Below, in pieces: positions 28,259 to 36,379 of a stretch of 64,000 bases of DNA. The stretch is from positions 1 through 64,000 of the forward strand of contig NZ_BATR01000162.1 in the NCBI RefSeq assembly GCF_000739655.1, given 5' to 3'. The position numbers and the translations under genes were made by a program. Within the stretch, counting starts at the first letter, position 1. Each line of letters opens with the position of its first letter. Under the pieces are notes generated by a model, which was not told the DNA's origin, searched no databases, and saw nothing but the letters and a program-made list of their open reading frames with translations. Source of the stretch: Verrucomicrobium sp. BvORR106. Its GTDB lineage: Bacteria; Verrucomicrobiota; Verrucomicrobiia; Verrucomicrobiales; Verrucomicrobiaceae.

Positions 28259-28984
28259 ATGTCTCAAGCTCAGAAAGAACCTACCGGCCCCTTCAGCCCG
28301 TTCTACGGTTGTGCCATTCTTATCATCGCCATTTGCACCTTCGGCGGGATCGTCGGCTGGACCCTCTACAGCGGCTATCGGCAGGACAAGGAGATCAGCC
28401 AGTTCACGATCGACAATGCGCCTCCGCTGCCCACTCCCACCCTCAGCGAGGAACAAAAAGCAGCCCTCCTCACCAAGCTGGACTCCTTTGAAGACGCCAC
28501 CGCCAATGGAAAAGCTGTGCCCCTGCTCCTCAGTGTGGATGAGCTCAATGCTTTGATCGTCATCGCTGGCGAAAAGGAAGTGGCCGACTACCGCGGCATC
28601 GCCCGCTTCACCGCCATCGATCCCCAGGCCCAGCTCCTCATGGCCGACCTCTGCTGGCAGATCAACCGCCTCCCCGGCAGCGATGGCCCCAAGCGCTTCC
28701 TGGTCGGCAAGAGCGGCTTCAAGCCCGTCATTGAAAACAACGCCCTGGACCTGCACATGGAGACCCTCACCGTGCCGGGCAAGGAGGTCAGCCTTGGCTT
28801 CTTCCTCCATCTCAAGACCATCCCGTGGCTCAACGTTGCCAAACTCAAGCCTCACGTCAAAGCCGTGCTGGAGAAGGTGACCAGCTTTGAGTTTAGCGCC
28901 GATGGCTCCTCCATCATCCTGCACTCCACCGCCGCCAGCGGAGCCGCTCCACCAGCATCTCCGACAAAAGCAACAGCTCCGTAA
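28259..28984 (+). CDS. Single-pass membrane protein of unknown function
   Basis: 241 aa from the ATG at 28259; the longer frame upstream runs antisense into mnmA. A TM segment at about 18-37 (YGCAILIIAICTFGGIVGWT) anchors it, with the rest outside the cytoplasm. The soluble part has a helix (LSEEQKAALLTKLDSFEDA), then a VDELNALIVIAGEKE segment, and strands ending in a Ser/Ala/Pro tail. I recognise no family. The leader before the ATG is C-rich without a Shine-Dalgarno tract. Confidence 0.78.
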   Translation: MSQAQKEPTGPFSPFYGCAILIIAICTFGGIVGWTLYSGYRQDKEISQFTIDNAPPLPTPTLSEEQKAALLTKLDSFEDATANGKAVPLLLSVDELNALIVIAGEKEVADYRGIARFTAIDPQAQLLMADLCWQINRLPGSDGPKRFLVGKSGFKPVIENNALDLHMETLTVPGKEVSLGFFLHLKTIPWLNVAKLKPHVKAVLEKVTSFEFSADGSSIILHSTAASGAAPPASPTKATAP

Positions 28985-29134
28985 CTTTGGGATGGGCATG
29001 TGGCCGCGGGACGCTACAATCGCGGCCCGTTAGCTTGGCACGTGTACTGCTTTTCAAAATAATTGTCACCGTGGCTAATCGCAATGATTGCCACGGGAAA
29101 CAGAAAAGCAGTGTGCGTCAACCCCACCTTGCCC

Positions 29135-30472
29135 ATGCATCCGACGATTCGTCTTGCCGCCTTGTTGTTGCTCGTGTCTGCGGGTTCCTCCGCCCGGGCA
29201 GAAGCCCTGAACGCCGGTCTGCCGGTAGAAGACCTGCTCGAACTGCAAGCAAAGCAGTGCGAGGAAAAAACTGCCGCACCAGCACCCACGCTTGAGGCGC
29301 TGAAAGCGGAAGTCGGCCGCCTCACAGTGGAGAAGGAGAAGCTCTCCACCGAGCTCGCGCTGGCCCAGGCCGCTGTGGAGAAGGAGCTCAGCCCCTCCAA
29401 GCTCAACACCATCCGCCTTCAGGCCCAGCTCGCCGAGCTGAAGGCGAAGCAGGACCTGGCAGAGTATCAGGAAAAACTCGCCGAAGACAAAGCCCTGGAG
29501 GAGGACAAGCGCGCGCTGGATCGCGCCCTGCTCAAGAGCAGCATCGCCAAGGCCGAGGTCGAGACGGAACTCGCCGAGATCCGCCGCATTGAAAACGCCA
29601 CCCAGAAGGAGATTGCCCGGATCAATTCCGGCATCGCCTTGGAGAAAGAGGAGGAAGAGGCCCGCAACTACGCGATGTCGGATCCCGTCTATCTCGCGGA
29701 GCCACTGCAGGGGCGCAAGCTGGTCATGTCAGACCGGCGCATCGCCCTCAACGGCCCTATTAGCATGCGCACGGCGGATAACATTGTTTCCCGGATCAAT
29801 TATTTCAACAACCGCGATGCCAAGCTCCCCATCTTCCTCGTCATTGATGACAGCCCCGGTGGCTCCGTCATGGCAGGTTATAAGATCGTCAAAGCCATGC
29901 AGGGCAGCCAGGCCCCGGTGCATGTGGTGGTGAAGTCCTTCGCCGCCAGCATGGCCGCCTGCATCGCCACCGTGGCCAAGCATTCCTACGCGTATTCGAA
30001 CACCGTCATCCTCCACCACCAGATCCACTCGTTTGCCGGTGGGAATCTCACCCAGCAACAAGAGTGGCTGAAGGAGATGGAAGAATGGTGGCGTCGTCTG
30101 GCTGACCCAGTCGCGGTCAAGATGGGCATCTCCCGTGAGGAACTCATCAAGCAAATGTATGCCCACGCATCCAGCGGTGATTGGAGCGAGTTCGGCGACA
30201 ACGCCCAAAAGCTCAAGTGGGTGGACCACATTGTGGATGAGATCCAGGAAACAGGCACCATCAAGAGCCCGGATGTCGTCTCCAAAACGCCCGGCACCGG
30301 CGGCATCAGCGCCGACGACGGCATGGAGGCCAGCGCCCGCGGCACCGGTCCAGTGACGGAGCTCAAGGCGCAGGCGGACGAGAAAGGCCGCCCCTACATG
30401 TCCCTGCCCCGCCTGAATCCCCGCGATTGTTATTGGCTTTACAATCCGGACGGTTATTTTCGGGCACCGTGA
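29135..30472 (+). CDS. Exported ClpP-like serine protease with coiled-coil N-terminal region
   Basis: 445 aa from the ATG at 29135 (MHPTIRLAALLLLVSAGS). A Sec signal peptide ends near ARAEA, unlike cytoplasmic ClpP. Residues about 50-180 are a long charged heptad-rich coiled coil. The C-terminal ~220 residues follow the ClpP fold: SPGGSVMAGYKI near 240 (oxyanion glycines), Ser272 in FAASMAAC, His294/295 in LHHQIHS, and Asp349 in SGDWSEFGDN followed by WVDHIVDEI. The Ser-His-Asp set looks intact, so it is probably active in the periplasm. It may be energy-independent, with the coiled coil for oligomerisation or targeting. No ATPase partner is adjacent. Confidence 0.8.
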   Translation: MHPTIRLAALLLLVSAGSSARAEALNAGLPVEDLLELQAKQCEEKTAAPAPTLEALKAEVGRLTVEKEKLSTELALAQAAVEKELSPSKLNTIRLQAQLAELKAKQDLAEYQEKLAEDKALEEDKRALDRALLKSSIAKAEVETELAEIRRIENATQKEIARINSGIALEKEEEEARNYAMSDPVYLAEPLQGRKLVMSDRRIALNGPISMRTADNIVSRINYFNNRDAKLPIFLVIDDSPGGSVMAGYKIVKAMQGSQAPVHVVVKSFAASMAACIATVAKHSYAYSNTVILHHQIHSFAGGNLTQQQEWLKEMEEWWRRLADPVAVKMGISREELIKQMYAHASSGDWSEFGDNAQKLKWVDHIVDEIQETGTIKSPDVVSKTPGTGGISADDGMEASARGTGPVTELKAQADEKGRPYMSLPRLNPRDCYWLYNPDGYFRAP

Positions 30473-30537
30473 GGTAAGTCCGCCCACCCTTTTCGCAGGG
30501 TGGTCCCGCCTCCGGCAGCCTTTCCCAACCCGACTGC

Positions 30538-31074
30538 ATGGAGAATCCCTGGACCACCCTGTCCACCCGCGAGGTGTATCACAATCCCTGGATCCGTATC
30601 CGTGAGGATCAGGTGATCAATCCCTCCGGCGGCCCCGGCATCTATGGCGTGGTCGAGTTCCAGAATCGCGCCGTTGGCGTCATCCCCATCGATGACCAAG
30701 GCTACACTTGGCTCGTCGGCCAGTATCGCTACTGTCACGAGAGCTACGAATGGGAGATCCCCGAGGGTGGCTGCCCCGCGCATGAGGAGCTAGTCGACTG
30801 CGCCAAACGCGAACTGCTGGAGGAGACCGGCATCATCGCCCAGAGCTACGAGCTCATCCTGGACGGCATGCAGCTCTCCAACTCCACCACCAACGAGGTC
30901 GCCTACATCTACACCGCCCGCGGTCTGAGCTTCACCAAGGCCGCGCCGGAGGATACGGAAAAGATCGACGTGAAAAAGGTCCTCCTGGAAGAAGCCATCG
31001 AGATGGCCCGCAACGGCACCATCCGCGACGGCATGTCCGTCATGGGCCTCCTCTGGCTCGGGAGTCAACCGTAG
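30538..31074 (+). CDS. Nudix hydrolase, ADP-ribose pyrophosphatase-like
   Basis: 178 aa. The Nudix box is complete: Gly77, then Glu83, then RELLEETGI from Arg91, matching GX5EX7REUXEEXGU. EWEIPEGG before the box and the overall length fit ADP-ribose/NDP-sugar pyrophosphatases, which hydrolyse nucleoside diphosphates linked to another moiety in the cytoplasm. The start is the ATG at 30538. It follows the ClpP-like gene by 65 bases, and a small CCACCC/GGGTGG inverted repeat lies between them. Substrate specificity is not determinable here. Confidence 0.9.
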   Translation: MENPWTTLSTREVYHNPWIRIREDQVINPSGGPGIYGVVEFQNRAVGVIPIDDQGYTWLVGQYRYCHESYEWEIPEGGCPAHEELVDCAKRELLEETGIIAQSYELILDGMQLSNSTTNEVAYIYTARGLSFTKAAPEDTEKIDVKKVLLEEAIEMARNGTIRDGMSVMGLLWLGSQP

Positions 31075-31076
31075 CC

Positions 31077-31127
31077 CCGCTGCGCGGGGAGACACAAGAC
31101 TGGAAGACTCCAGACTCAAGACTTGAG
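31077..31127 (-). repeat. Dispersed repeat family C, partial copy
   Basis: On the minus strand this reads like the right half of the copy at 44712-44875 (TCAAGTCTT, then GTGTCTCCCCGCGCAGCGGG). It begins immediately after the Nudix stop codon. Confidence 0.6.
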
Positions 31128-31173
31128 CTTCGCCCCAATTGGTCGCATCATCCCACACAGCGAACGCCATCCG

Positions 31174-31299
31174 CCTTCGAAGCTTTTCCCGAAGGGAATG
31201 AGGCCACAAGCCCAACGTTGACGAGCTTCCAGCGAGTCTACGTTGGGAATGCAGGGAGGCAATCCTACTCCGAAGGAGTTGCGGCGGTCCGACTCACCG
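31174..31299 (+). repeat. Dispersed repeat family A, copy 2
   Basis: Shares CAAGCCCAACGTTGACGAGC, then TTCCAGCGAGTCTACG, and CTACTCCGAAGGAGTTGCGG with copies 1 and 3. Together with the partial family-C copy it fills the 298-base gap between the Nudix gene and the small secreted protein. No gene is seen there. Confidence 0.78.
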
Positions 31300-31372
31300 G
31301 CTGCAGCCACGTCCCACCATCCTGCCGCCCCCTCCGACTCCCACTGAATTACTGGTTTACCGAATTACTGAA

Positions 31373-31753
31373 TTACCGATTTACCGTCTGTGCTTCGCCC
31401 ATCACGAGCACCAGCACCTTCCCTGTCGCCTGATCCAGCACGGTCATTTCGCTCTTGTCCATCTCCCCCACCACGGGATCCGGCACGGTTTTTCTCTCGA
31501 ATTTCTGCACGAGAAAACGCTTTCCGCTCGCTCCTCCGAAGGTCAGCCCCGGCTCTACGAACCAGTTCTTCCGTTTGTCATCGGGGGTCGCCACCTGGTG
31601 GGGAGCAGCCGCGGACCGCAGAGTGATCCGGTATTCCTGCGCAGCTTCCTTCGCAGGCGGCGTTGGCGTCGGGGTCTGCGCGGAGAGATCCCCAGGCATG
31701 CCTCCAATCGCGGTGAATCCGGCCACGAGAATCGAGAGAAGGGGCAATTTCAT
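31373..31753 (-). CDS. Small secreted protein of unknown function
   Basis: 126 aa from the ATG at 31753 (MKLPLLSILVAGFTAIGG), chosen because a signal peptide begins there; the frame continues 17 codons upstream. The signal ends near LSAQ and is followed by a Thr/Pro-rich linker. The mature part contains two likely beta-hairpins (FLVQKFERKTV, EMTVLDQATGKVLVLV). No family is recognised. It diverges from rplI. Confidence 0.7.
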   Translation of the reverse strand: MKLPLLSILVAGFTAIGGMPGDLSAQTPTPTPPAKEAAQEYRITLRSAAAPHQVATPDDKRKNWFVEPGLTFGGASGKRFLVQKFERKTVPDPVVGEMDKSEMTVLDQATGKVLVLVMGEAQTVNR

Positions 31754-31811
31754 CCATTCAGTCCACCAAAACCCCTGTGAACGGTCAACTCCCAAAAACT
31801 TCACCCAGCAT

Positions 31812-31839
31812 TTGACAGCCTTTCCTAGCTAGGTATCCT
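31812..31839 (+). promoter_or_regulatory. Candidate sigma-70 promoter for rplI
   Basis: TTGACA at 31812-31817 and TATCCT at 31834-31839 are separated by 16 bases and lie 32 bases upstream of the rplI start. The -35 hexamer is a perfect match and the -10 matches at four of six positions. Confidence 0.5.
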
Positions 31840-31870
31840 CCCTGCCCCACTCTACCCAACCAGCAATCGT

Positions 31871-32365
31871 ATGCCCACCGTTGATATCATTTTGAAGGAG
31901 AAAATCGCCAATCTCGGTGCCGAGGGCGACGTTGTGAAAGTGAAAGGCGGATTCGCCCGCAACTTCCTGATCCCTCAGGGCAAGGCCTATGCTGCCAACA
32001 AGGGCAACCTCCGCCAGCTTGACACCCTTAAGAAAGTCCGCGCCGAGCGCGAGGCCAAGGAGATCGAAGAAGCTGAGAAGATCGCCACCAAGCTCAAGCG
32101 CCTGAAGCTGAAGCTCACGCTGGCCACCGGCCAGGCTGGCAAGGCTTTCGGTTCCATCACCACGATCGACATCCAGAAGGCTGTTGCCGAGAGCGCCGCC
32201 AAGGTGGAACTCGACCGTCACCAGATCGACCTCGATAAGCCAATCAAGAGCACCGGCGTCTTCGAAGTCCCCGTCAAGCTTCACGCCCAGGTCAACTGCT
32301 TCCTGAAGATCACCGTCACCGCAGCGGACGGCGAAGAGACCGAAGCCGAAGAGACTGAGGAATAA
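31871..32365 (+). CDS. rplI: 50S ribosomal protein L9
   Basis: 164 aa. The L9 signature near the N-terminus is present (DIILKEKIANLGAEGDVVKV, then GFARNFLIPQGKA), followed by the long central helix and C-terminal domain. It binds 23S rRNA domain V. The C-terminus carries an extra acidic tail (GEETEAEETEE), making it slightly longer than the usual ~150 aa. The usual rpsF-ssb-rpsR neighbours are absent; it has its own candidate promoter and a strong terminator, so it is probably monocistronic. Confidence 0.97.
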   Translation: MPTVDIILKEKIANLGAEGDVVKVKGGFARNFLIPQGKAYAANKGNLRQLDTLKKVRAEREAKEIEEAEKIATKLKRLKLKLTLATGQAGKAFGSITTIDIQKAVAESAAKVELDRHQIDLDKPIKSTGVFEVPVKLHAQVNCFLKITVTAADGEETEAEETEE

Positions 32366-32410
32366 GCGAAGCCTTTTCCGGCCCGGCTCGTTATCAGCCA
32401 TTTTTTCAAA

Positions 32411-32446
32411 CCCCACACAGCCCTGCTGTGTGGGGTTTCTTTTTAT
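32411..32446 (+). terminator. Rho-independent terminator after rplI
   Basis: The 11-bp stem CCCCACACAGC/GCTGTGTGGGG has a 3-base loop and is followed by TTTCTTTTT. It separates rplI from dnaB. Confidence 0.92.
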
Positions 32447-32533
32447 CTGTGTGATCCTGTGTTGTTCACAGAAGTTCACATCGATTCTTTCTCGCTCACT
32501 ATCTGACATTGGGTTAGGCTCGTCCCCCGTCCC

Positions 32534-34021
32534 ATGCCAGAGCCCGCCTCCAATGTTACTCCGTTTGACCCGGCAGCCGCCAATGCCCCGGCGCTGCAAA
32601 AAGGAGGCCAGGGCAAGAAAAAGGGAGAAAACGTTGATCCGCTCAGCGACATCAACCGCGCCATGCCCTTCAGCGATGACGCGGAGAAGGGTGTGCTTTC
32701 CTGCTTCCTGCAGAATCCGACGGACCTCATCAACGACGCGTTGACGTCCCTTGCGGTGGAGGCCTTCTACCACCCCGCCAACCGCCTCATTTATGAAGTG
32801 CTGCGGGAGTTCAACAACGACGGGCGCCCCATCGACCTCGTCTCCCTGTCGCACTACCTGATCGACAAGGGCCTCATCGACAAGATCGGCGGCCCCGCCA
32901 CCCTGGCAGACCTATACGACTTCGTCCCCACCCCGGCCCACTACGAGTACTACAAGGGCATCCTGCACGACAAGCACCTGCTGCGTCGTATCATCACCGC
33001 CTGCACGGAGAGCATCCAGAATGCCTACGAGTACCAGGAGGACGTCCCCCTCCTGCTTGACCGCGTGGAGCAGCGCATGCTGAGCGTCCGTGAGGACACC
33101 GAGTCGCGCGATACCATCAAGCCGCTCCGGCAGCACATCATGGAGGCGGTGGATACCATTGAGCACCTCCTGCTCAACCCCGGCCAGATGAACGGCCTCT
33201 CCACCGGCTACCGGAAGCTCGATCAGCTCAGCACCGGCCTCCAGGGTGGGGAACTCTTCGTCATCGCCGCCCGTCCCTCCATGGGCAAGACCTCGTTCTG
33301 CATGAACATCGTCGAGTATGTCGCGGTCGAACTGCAGCGCCCCGTGGCCTTCTTCAGCCTGGAAATGAGCGCCTCCGTGCTGGTTCAGCGTCTCATTGCC
33401 GGCCGTGCCGGGGTGAACATGAGCAAGCTCAAAAGCGGTCTGCTCAACCGTGAGCAGATGCGCGCCGTCACCACCGCGTGCGGTCAACTTCAGAAGTCAG
33501 AGATCTTCATCGATGAAACGCCCGGCCTGGACATCATGGAGTTCCGCGCCAAGGCCCGCCGCTTGAAGAAGCAGCACAACATCGGCCTCATCACCATTGA
33601 CTACCTCCAGCTCATGACCTCCGGGTCCAAGCGAGCCAAGGAAAACCGTCAGATCGAAATCGCAGAAATCTCCGCCGGCCTCAAAGGCGTGGCCAAGGAA
33701 CTGGACATCCCCATCATCGTGCTGGCCCAGCTCAACCGAGCTGTGGAACAGCGCAAAGGCGGCCGCCCCATGCTGAGCGACCTTCGCGAATCCGGTTCCA
33801 TCGAGCAGGACGCCGACATGGTCGGCCTCCTCACCCGTGACGACTACGCCGGCAGCAAGACCGAAGTCGGCACCGAAGAGGAAGAGGAAGCCAAGAAAGG
33901 CAAAGCCGTCCTCATCATGGCCAAGAACCGTAACGGCCCCACCGACGACGTCCCGCTGAAGTTCATCGCGGAGTACATGAAGTTCCTCGAACGCGAGCCC
34001 GATCCGGATGAAGGACAGTAG
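32534..34021 (+). CDS. dnaB: Replicative DNA helicase DnaB
   Basis: 495 aa. The N-terminal domain (about 40-150) includes PFSDDAEKGVLSCFLQNP. The RecA-like C-terminal domain begins GLSTGYRKLDQLSTGLQGGE. Walker A is RPSMGKTSF, Walker B is LITIDYLQLM, and LAQLNRAVEQRKGGRPMLSD with LRESGSIEQDAD forms the DNA-binding/arginine-finger region. It unwinds DNA at the fork. A Lys/Gly-rich stretch near residues 20-35 precedes the conserved domain. No Shine-Dalgarno tract lies before the ATG at 32534. Confidence 0.97.
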   Translation: MPEPASNVTPFDPAAANAPALQKGGQGKKKGENVDPLSDINRAMPFSDDAEKGVLSCFLQNPTDLINDALTSLAVEAFYHPANRLIYEVLREFNNDGRPIDLVSLSHYLIDKGLIDKIGGPATLADLYDFVPTPAHYEYYKGILHDKHLLRRIITACTESIQNAYEYQEDVPLLLDRVEQRMLSVREDTESRDTIKPLRQHIMEAVDTIEHLLLNPGQMNGLSTGYRKLDQLSTGLQGGELFVIAARPSMGKTSFCMNIVEYVAVELQRPVAFFSLEMSASVLVQRLIAGRAGVNMSKLKSGLLNREQMRAVTTACGQLQKSEIFIDETPGLDIMEFRAKARRLKKQHNIGLITIDYLQLMTSGSKRAKENRQIEIAEISAGLKGVAKELDIPIIVLAQLNRAVEQRKGGRPMLSDLRESGSIEQDADMVGLLTRDDYAGSKTEVGTEEEEEAKKGKAVLIMAKNRNGPTDDVPLKFIAEYMKFLEREPDPDEGQ

Positions 34022-34207
34022 TCCGGTAAATCAGTGGGCAGTAGGCAGTGCGTGAGTGGTCAAGGTGTTGGAGATGGACTGCAAGGAGGGCACGGGGTCA
34101 GCTTGCGGGTGTGTTGCGGTGGTTGGCAGGGCGGCAGATGCGAGCCCTCGCAACACGCATACGCATCAGGTTAACAAGGGCTGACTCGTGTTGGCTCAAC
34201 GGCAGCT

Positions 34208-34312
34208 CCACGCCAACGGCGTGATACAAAACAGCCCGGCGTCAGACCGCGAAGCGGTCGCCACCCCGGGTTTCAACGGTGAAGCGATGGAACTCCAACG
34301 GAGTTCTACAAA
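34208..34312 (+). repeat. Hairpin-cluster repeat (family D), copy 1
   Basis: A run of short palindromes joined by variable linkers: CACGCCAACGGCGTG, GACCGCGAAGCGGTC and ACTCCAACGGAGT, with ATACAAAACAGCCCGG in between. A related cluster in reverse orientation lies at 47752-47836. The relation is by architecture and the shared ACAGCCC core, not by long identity. Confidence 0.5.
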
Positions 34313-34516
34313 CCGTTCGGATCACCCAGATGCGACTGTCCCGCATGCGATGGACACCTCAGGAATGCTGTCATGGCTTGCTGATCTAACTTCGGAAATC
34401 AAGTCCATCCATCGAGGAAACAACGACGAATGCAGCTGTCAACGTGAGGAGAACCGACCGACCGCCGCGCTCGGGGTGGCCACCGGGCAACCGACGCCGT
34501 CCACGGTCCACACGCT

Positions 34517-34595
34517 CAGTCGAAGCTCTTCCTCGAAGAGGATTCGGCCACAAGCCCAACGTTGACGAGCTTCCAGCGAGTCTACGTTGGGAACC
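34517..34595 (+). repeat. Dispersed repeat family A, copy 3
   Basis: Near-identical to copy 1 over CGAAGCTCTTCCTCGAAGAG, GATTCGG and CAAGCCCAACGTTGACGAGC, and it encodes the same spurious peptide PNVDELPASLRW. The 3' part with the CTCCGAAGGAG hairpin is missing. A further short match (CAGTCGAAGCTCTTCC) lies at 22203-22218. Confidence 0.78.
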
Positions 34596-34963
34596 TCCGC
34601 CGAGGATGATCAGGTGGGGAGGCCGACAGCATCCGCGTCCTCCCCACCACCATCAACACCTCCACGTCAGGCGAATGCGAGATCACGTGCATCCCAAGAT
34701 TCCCGGCCAGCGCCATGCTTGGACCTCGCCCCACTACGCCACCTCATGGGACGCTTGCCAGGGACCGGGACAGGAATGCCCCCCTCCTTTTCCTGATGCC
34801 CCGCCTCCTCACGCCCCGCCCCCCAGATTTGCCCTCGCATCCCACTTGCAAGATCTTGTGACTACGGCGTCACTGTGGCAGACCGAGGGCCCTCCCCTCC
34901 CCGGCGCTCCGGCCCCACAGGTTTACTGATTTACCGAATTACTGACTCACAGATCTACCGAAA

Positions 34964-36076
34964 ATGTCCGCTCACGCCAACACCCTCGGCCAGCTTCTCC
35001 TTACCGGCATCCCTGGCCCAGAACTCGACTCAGAAACCGCCGCACGCCTCAAGAAGCTCCAGCCCGGCGGCTTCATCCTCTTCAGCCGCAACCTCCAGGA
35101 CGCCACCCAGCTCCGCAAGCTCTGCGATGATCTCCGGGACCTGAGCGACATTGAGCCCATCATAACCATCGACCAGGAGGGCGGCCGCGTCTCCCGCCTT
35201 CGCTACATCGGCCAGGAGCCCCCGAACGCCCAGCAGCTCCGCCAGAAGGGCGATCCCCTCCTCATCAAGCGCCACGGCCAGCTCACTGGCAGGCTGCTCC
35301 GCCTTTTCGGGATCAACCTCGACCTCTGCCCGGTGCTGGACATCAGCTACGATGACACCGCGGACAACTCCCTGAAGGGCCGCTGCTACGGCACCGATCC
35401 CCAACAGGTGGTGGACAACGCCGGCACCTTCAACCGCGCCATGCGCAAGGAAGGCGTCCTCAGCTGCGCCAAGCACTTCCCCGGCTACGGTCCTGCCGAG
35501 TGCGACCCGCATGAATTCCTGCCCATCATCGAGAAGTCGGCAGAGCAACTCGAGAAGGAAGAACTCCTCCCCTACCGCACCCTCCTGCCCGAGCTGGACA
35601 GCGTGATGGTCTGCCACGCCAACTACCGCGCCTACGATCCGCAAAACGAGCGCTGGCCCGCCTCCCTCTCCCACAACATCGTGCAGAAGCTCCTGCGCGA
35701 TCAGCTTGGCTTCGACGGCCTGGCCATGACGGATGACCTCGACATGGGCGCCATCCTCAATGAAGTCACCTTCGAGCAAGCCATTCAGGAAGCCGTGAAG
35801 GCCGGGAATGACATGGTCATGATCTGCCACCGCCTGGAGATGGTGGAAGAAGCCCGCCGCCACCTGGAAGGCGTGCCGGATCCGATTCTGCACGACGCCC
35901 TCATCCGGCTGGAGAAGACCAAGAAGAAGCTCGCCTTCCCCGACAAGTTCAGCATCGAGAAGTTCGCCGCCATCAACGACGACATCTGGAAGCTCCGCGT
36001 GGACACCCTGGGCGAAGAAGGCGCCAAGAACCTCAGTGTGGAAGACGGCAAGCGCTCCCCCGTGGAGTTGTATTGA
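34964..36076 (+). CDS. nagZ: Glycoside hydrolase family 3, beta-N-acetylhexosaminidase (NagZ-type)
   Basis: 370 aa, single-domain GH3. No signal peptide is seen, so it is probably cytoplasmic, trimming GlcNAc from recycled peptidoglycan fragments. Conserved blocks are GGFILFSRNLQD, TIDQEGGRVSRL, SCAKHFPGYGPAECDPHEF and AMTDDLDMGAI. The nucleophile is Asp257 in the last block, and the His of the DPH motif is the expected acid/base of NagZ enzymes. The usual KHFPGHG is KHFPGYG here. The start is the ATG at 34964. A terminator follows. Confidence 0.88.
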   Translation: MSAHANTLGQLLLTGIPGPELDSETAARLKKLQPGGFILFSRNLQDATQLRKLCDDLRDLSDIEPIITIDQEGGRVSRLRYIGQEPPNAQQLRQKGDPLLIKRHGQLTGRLLRLFGINLDLCPVLDISYDDTADNSLKGRCYGTDPQQVVDNAGTFNRAMRKEGVLSCAKHFPGYGPAECDPHEFLPIIEKSAEQLEKEELLPYRTLLPELDSVMVCHANYRAYDPQNERWPASLSHNIVQKLLRDQLGFDGLAMTDDLDMGAILNEVTFEQAIQEAVKAGNDMVMICHRLEMVEEARRHLEGVPDPILHDALIRLEKTKKKLAFPDKFSIEKFAAINDDIWKLRVDTLGEEGAKNLSVEDGKRSPVELY

Positions 36077-36104
36077 GTCAGTCACGATTTCAGCAGTGCT
36101 CACC

Positions 36105-36138
36105 AACCGCCGTTCCTTCTCCGGGACGGCGGTTTTTT
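36105..36138 (+). terminator. Rho-independent terminator after the GH3 gene
   Basis: The stem AACCGCCGT/ACGGCGGTT encloses a loop of about 12 bases and ends in a T run. It lies 28 bases past the stop codon. Confidence 0.88.
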
Positions 36139-36182
36139 ATTTCCTATATCGCAATGAATCACCCCTCCGCATCGCCACGGGC

Positions 36183-36343
36183 GTAGTCCGGTTGTGCCAA
36201 CCGGCTCAGTCAACGAAGGGGAACCGCGTGAAACACGGTCCCTTCCACCGACCGCCCCCACGTCTCCGGCACGAACAACCGCAATCTCACTCGCCCCCCC
36301 TCAATTCCCGCGGCGACTGAACCGACGGGGACCGTCGGACTAC
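36183..36343. repeat. Pair of REP elements pointing away from a 107-base core
   Basis: A plus-strand REP (36183-36209, hairpin CCGGTTGTGCCAACCGG) and a minus-strand REP (36317-36343, hairpin CCGACGGTCCCCGTCGG) flank unrelated sequence. The heads are on the outside here, whereas the pairs at 12.8 and 26.8 kb have heads facing in. It fills the gap between the GH3 terminator and the TPR gene; no gene is seen there. Confidence 0.78.
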
Positions 36344-36379
36344 TCCCACAGCATCGCGCGAACCTCACGGTTCGATGCA

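Larger units (their letters stand above)
34022..34963. other. 942-base intergenic region with repeats only
   Basis: This gap between dnaB and the GH3 gene holds a hairpin-cluster repeat (34208-34312) and a family-A repeat (34517-34595). Open frames across it (for example 34188-34565 and 34444-34929) are low-complexity Pro/Arg/His-rich translations of these repeats and are not supported as genes. The last 45 bases contain short near-repeats of TTTACTGA/TTACCGAATTACTGA, which also occur near 31345-31385. Confidence 0.65.

Noticed and set aside
34188-34929. Open frames between dnaB and the GH3 gene
   Set aside because: They are translations of repeats, share a peptide with the repeat copy at 15.6 kb, and show no domain.
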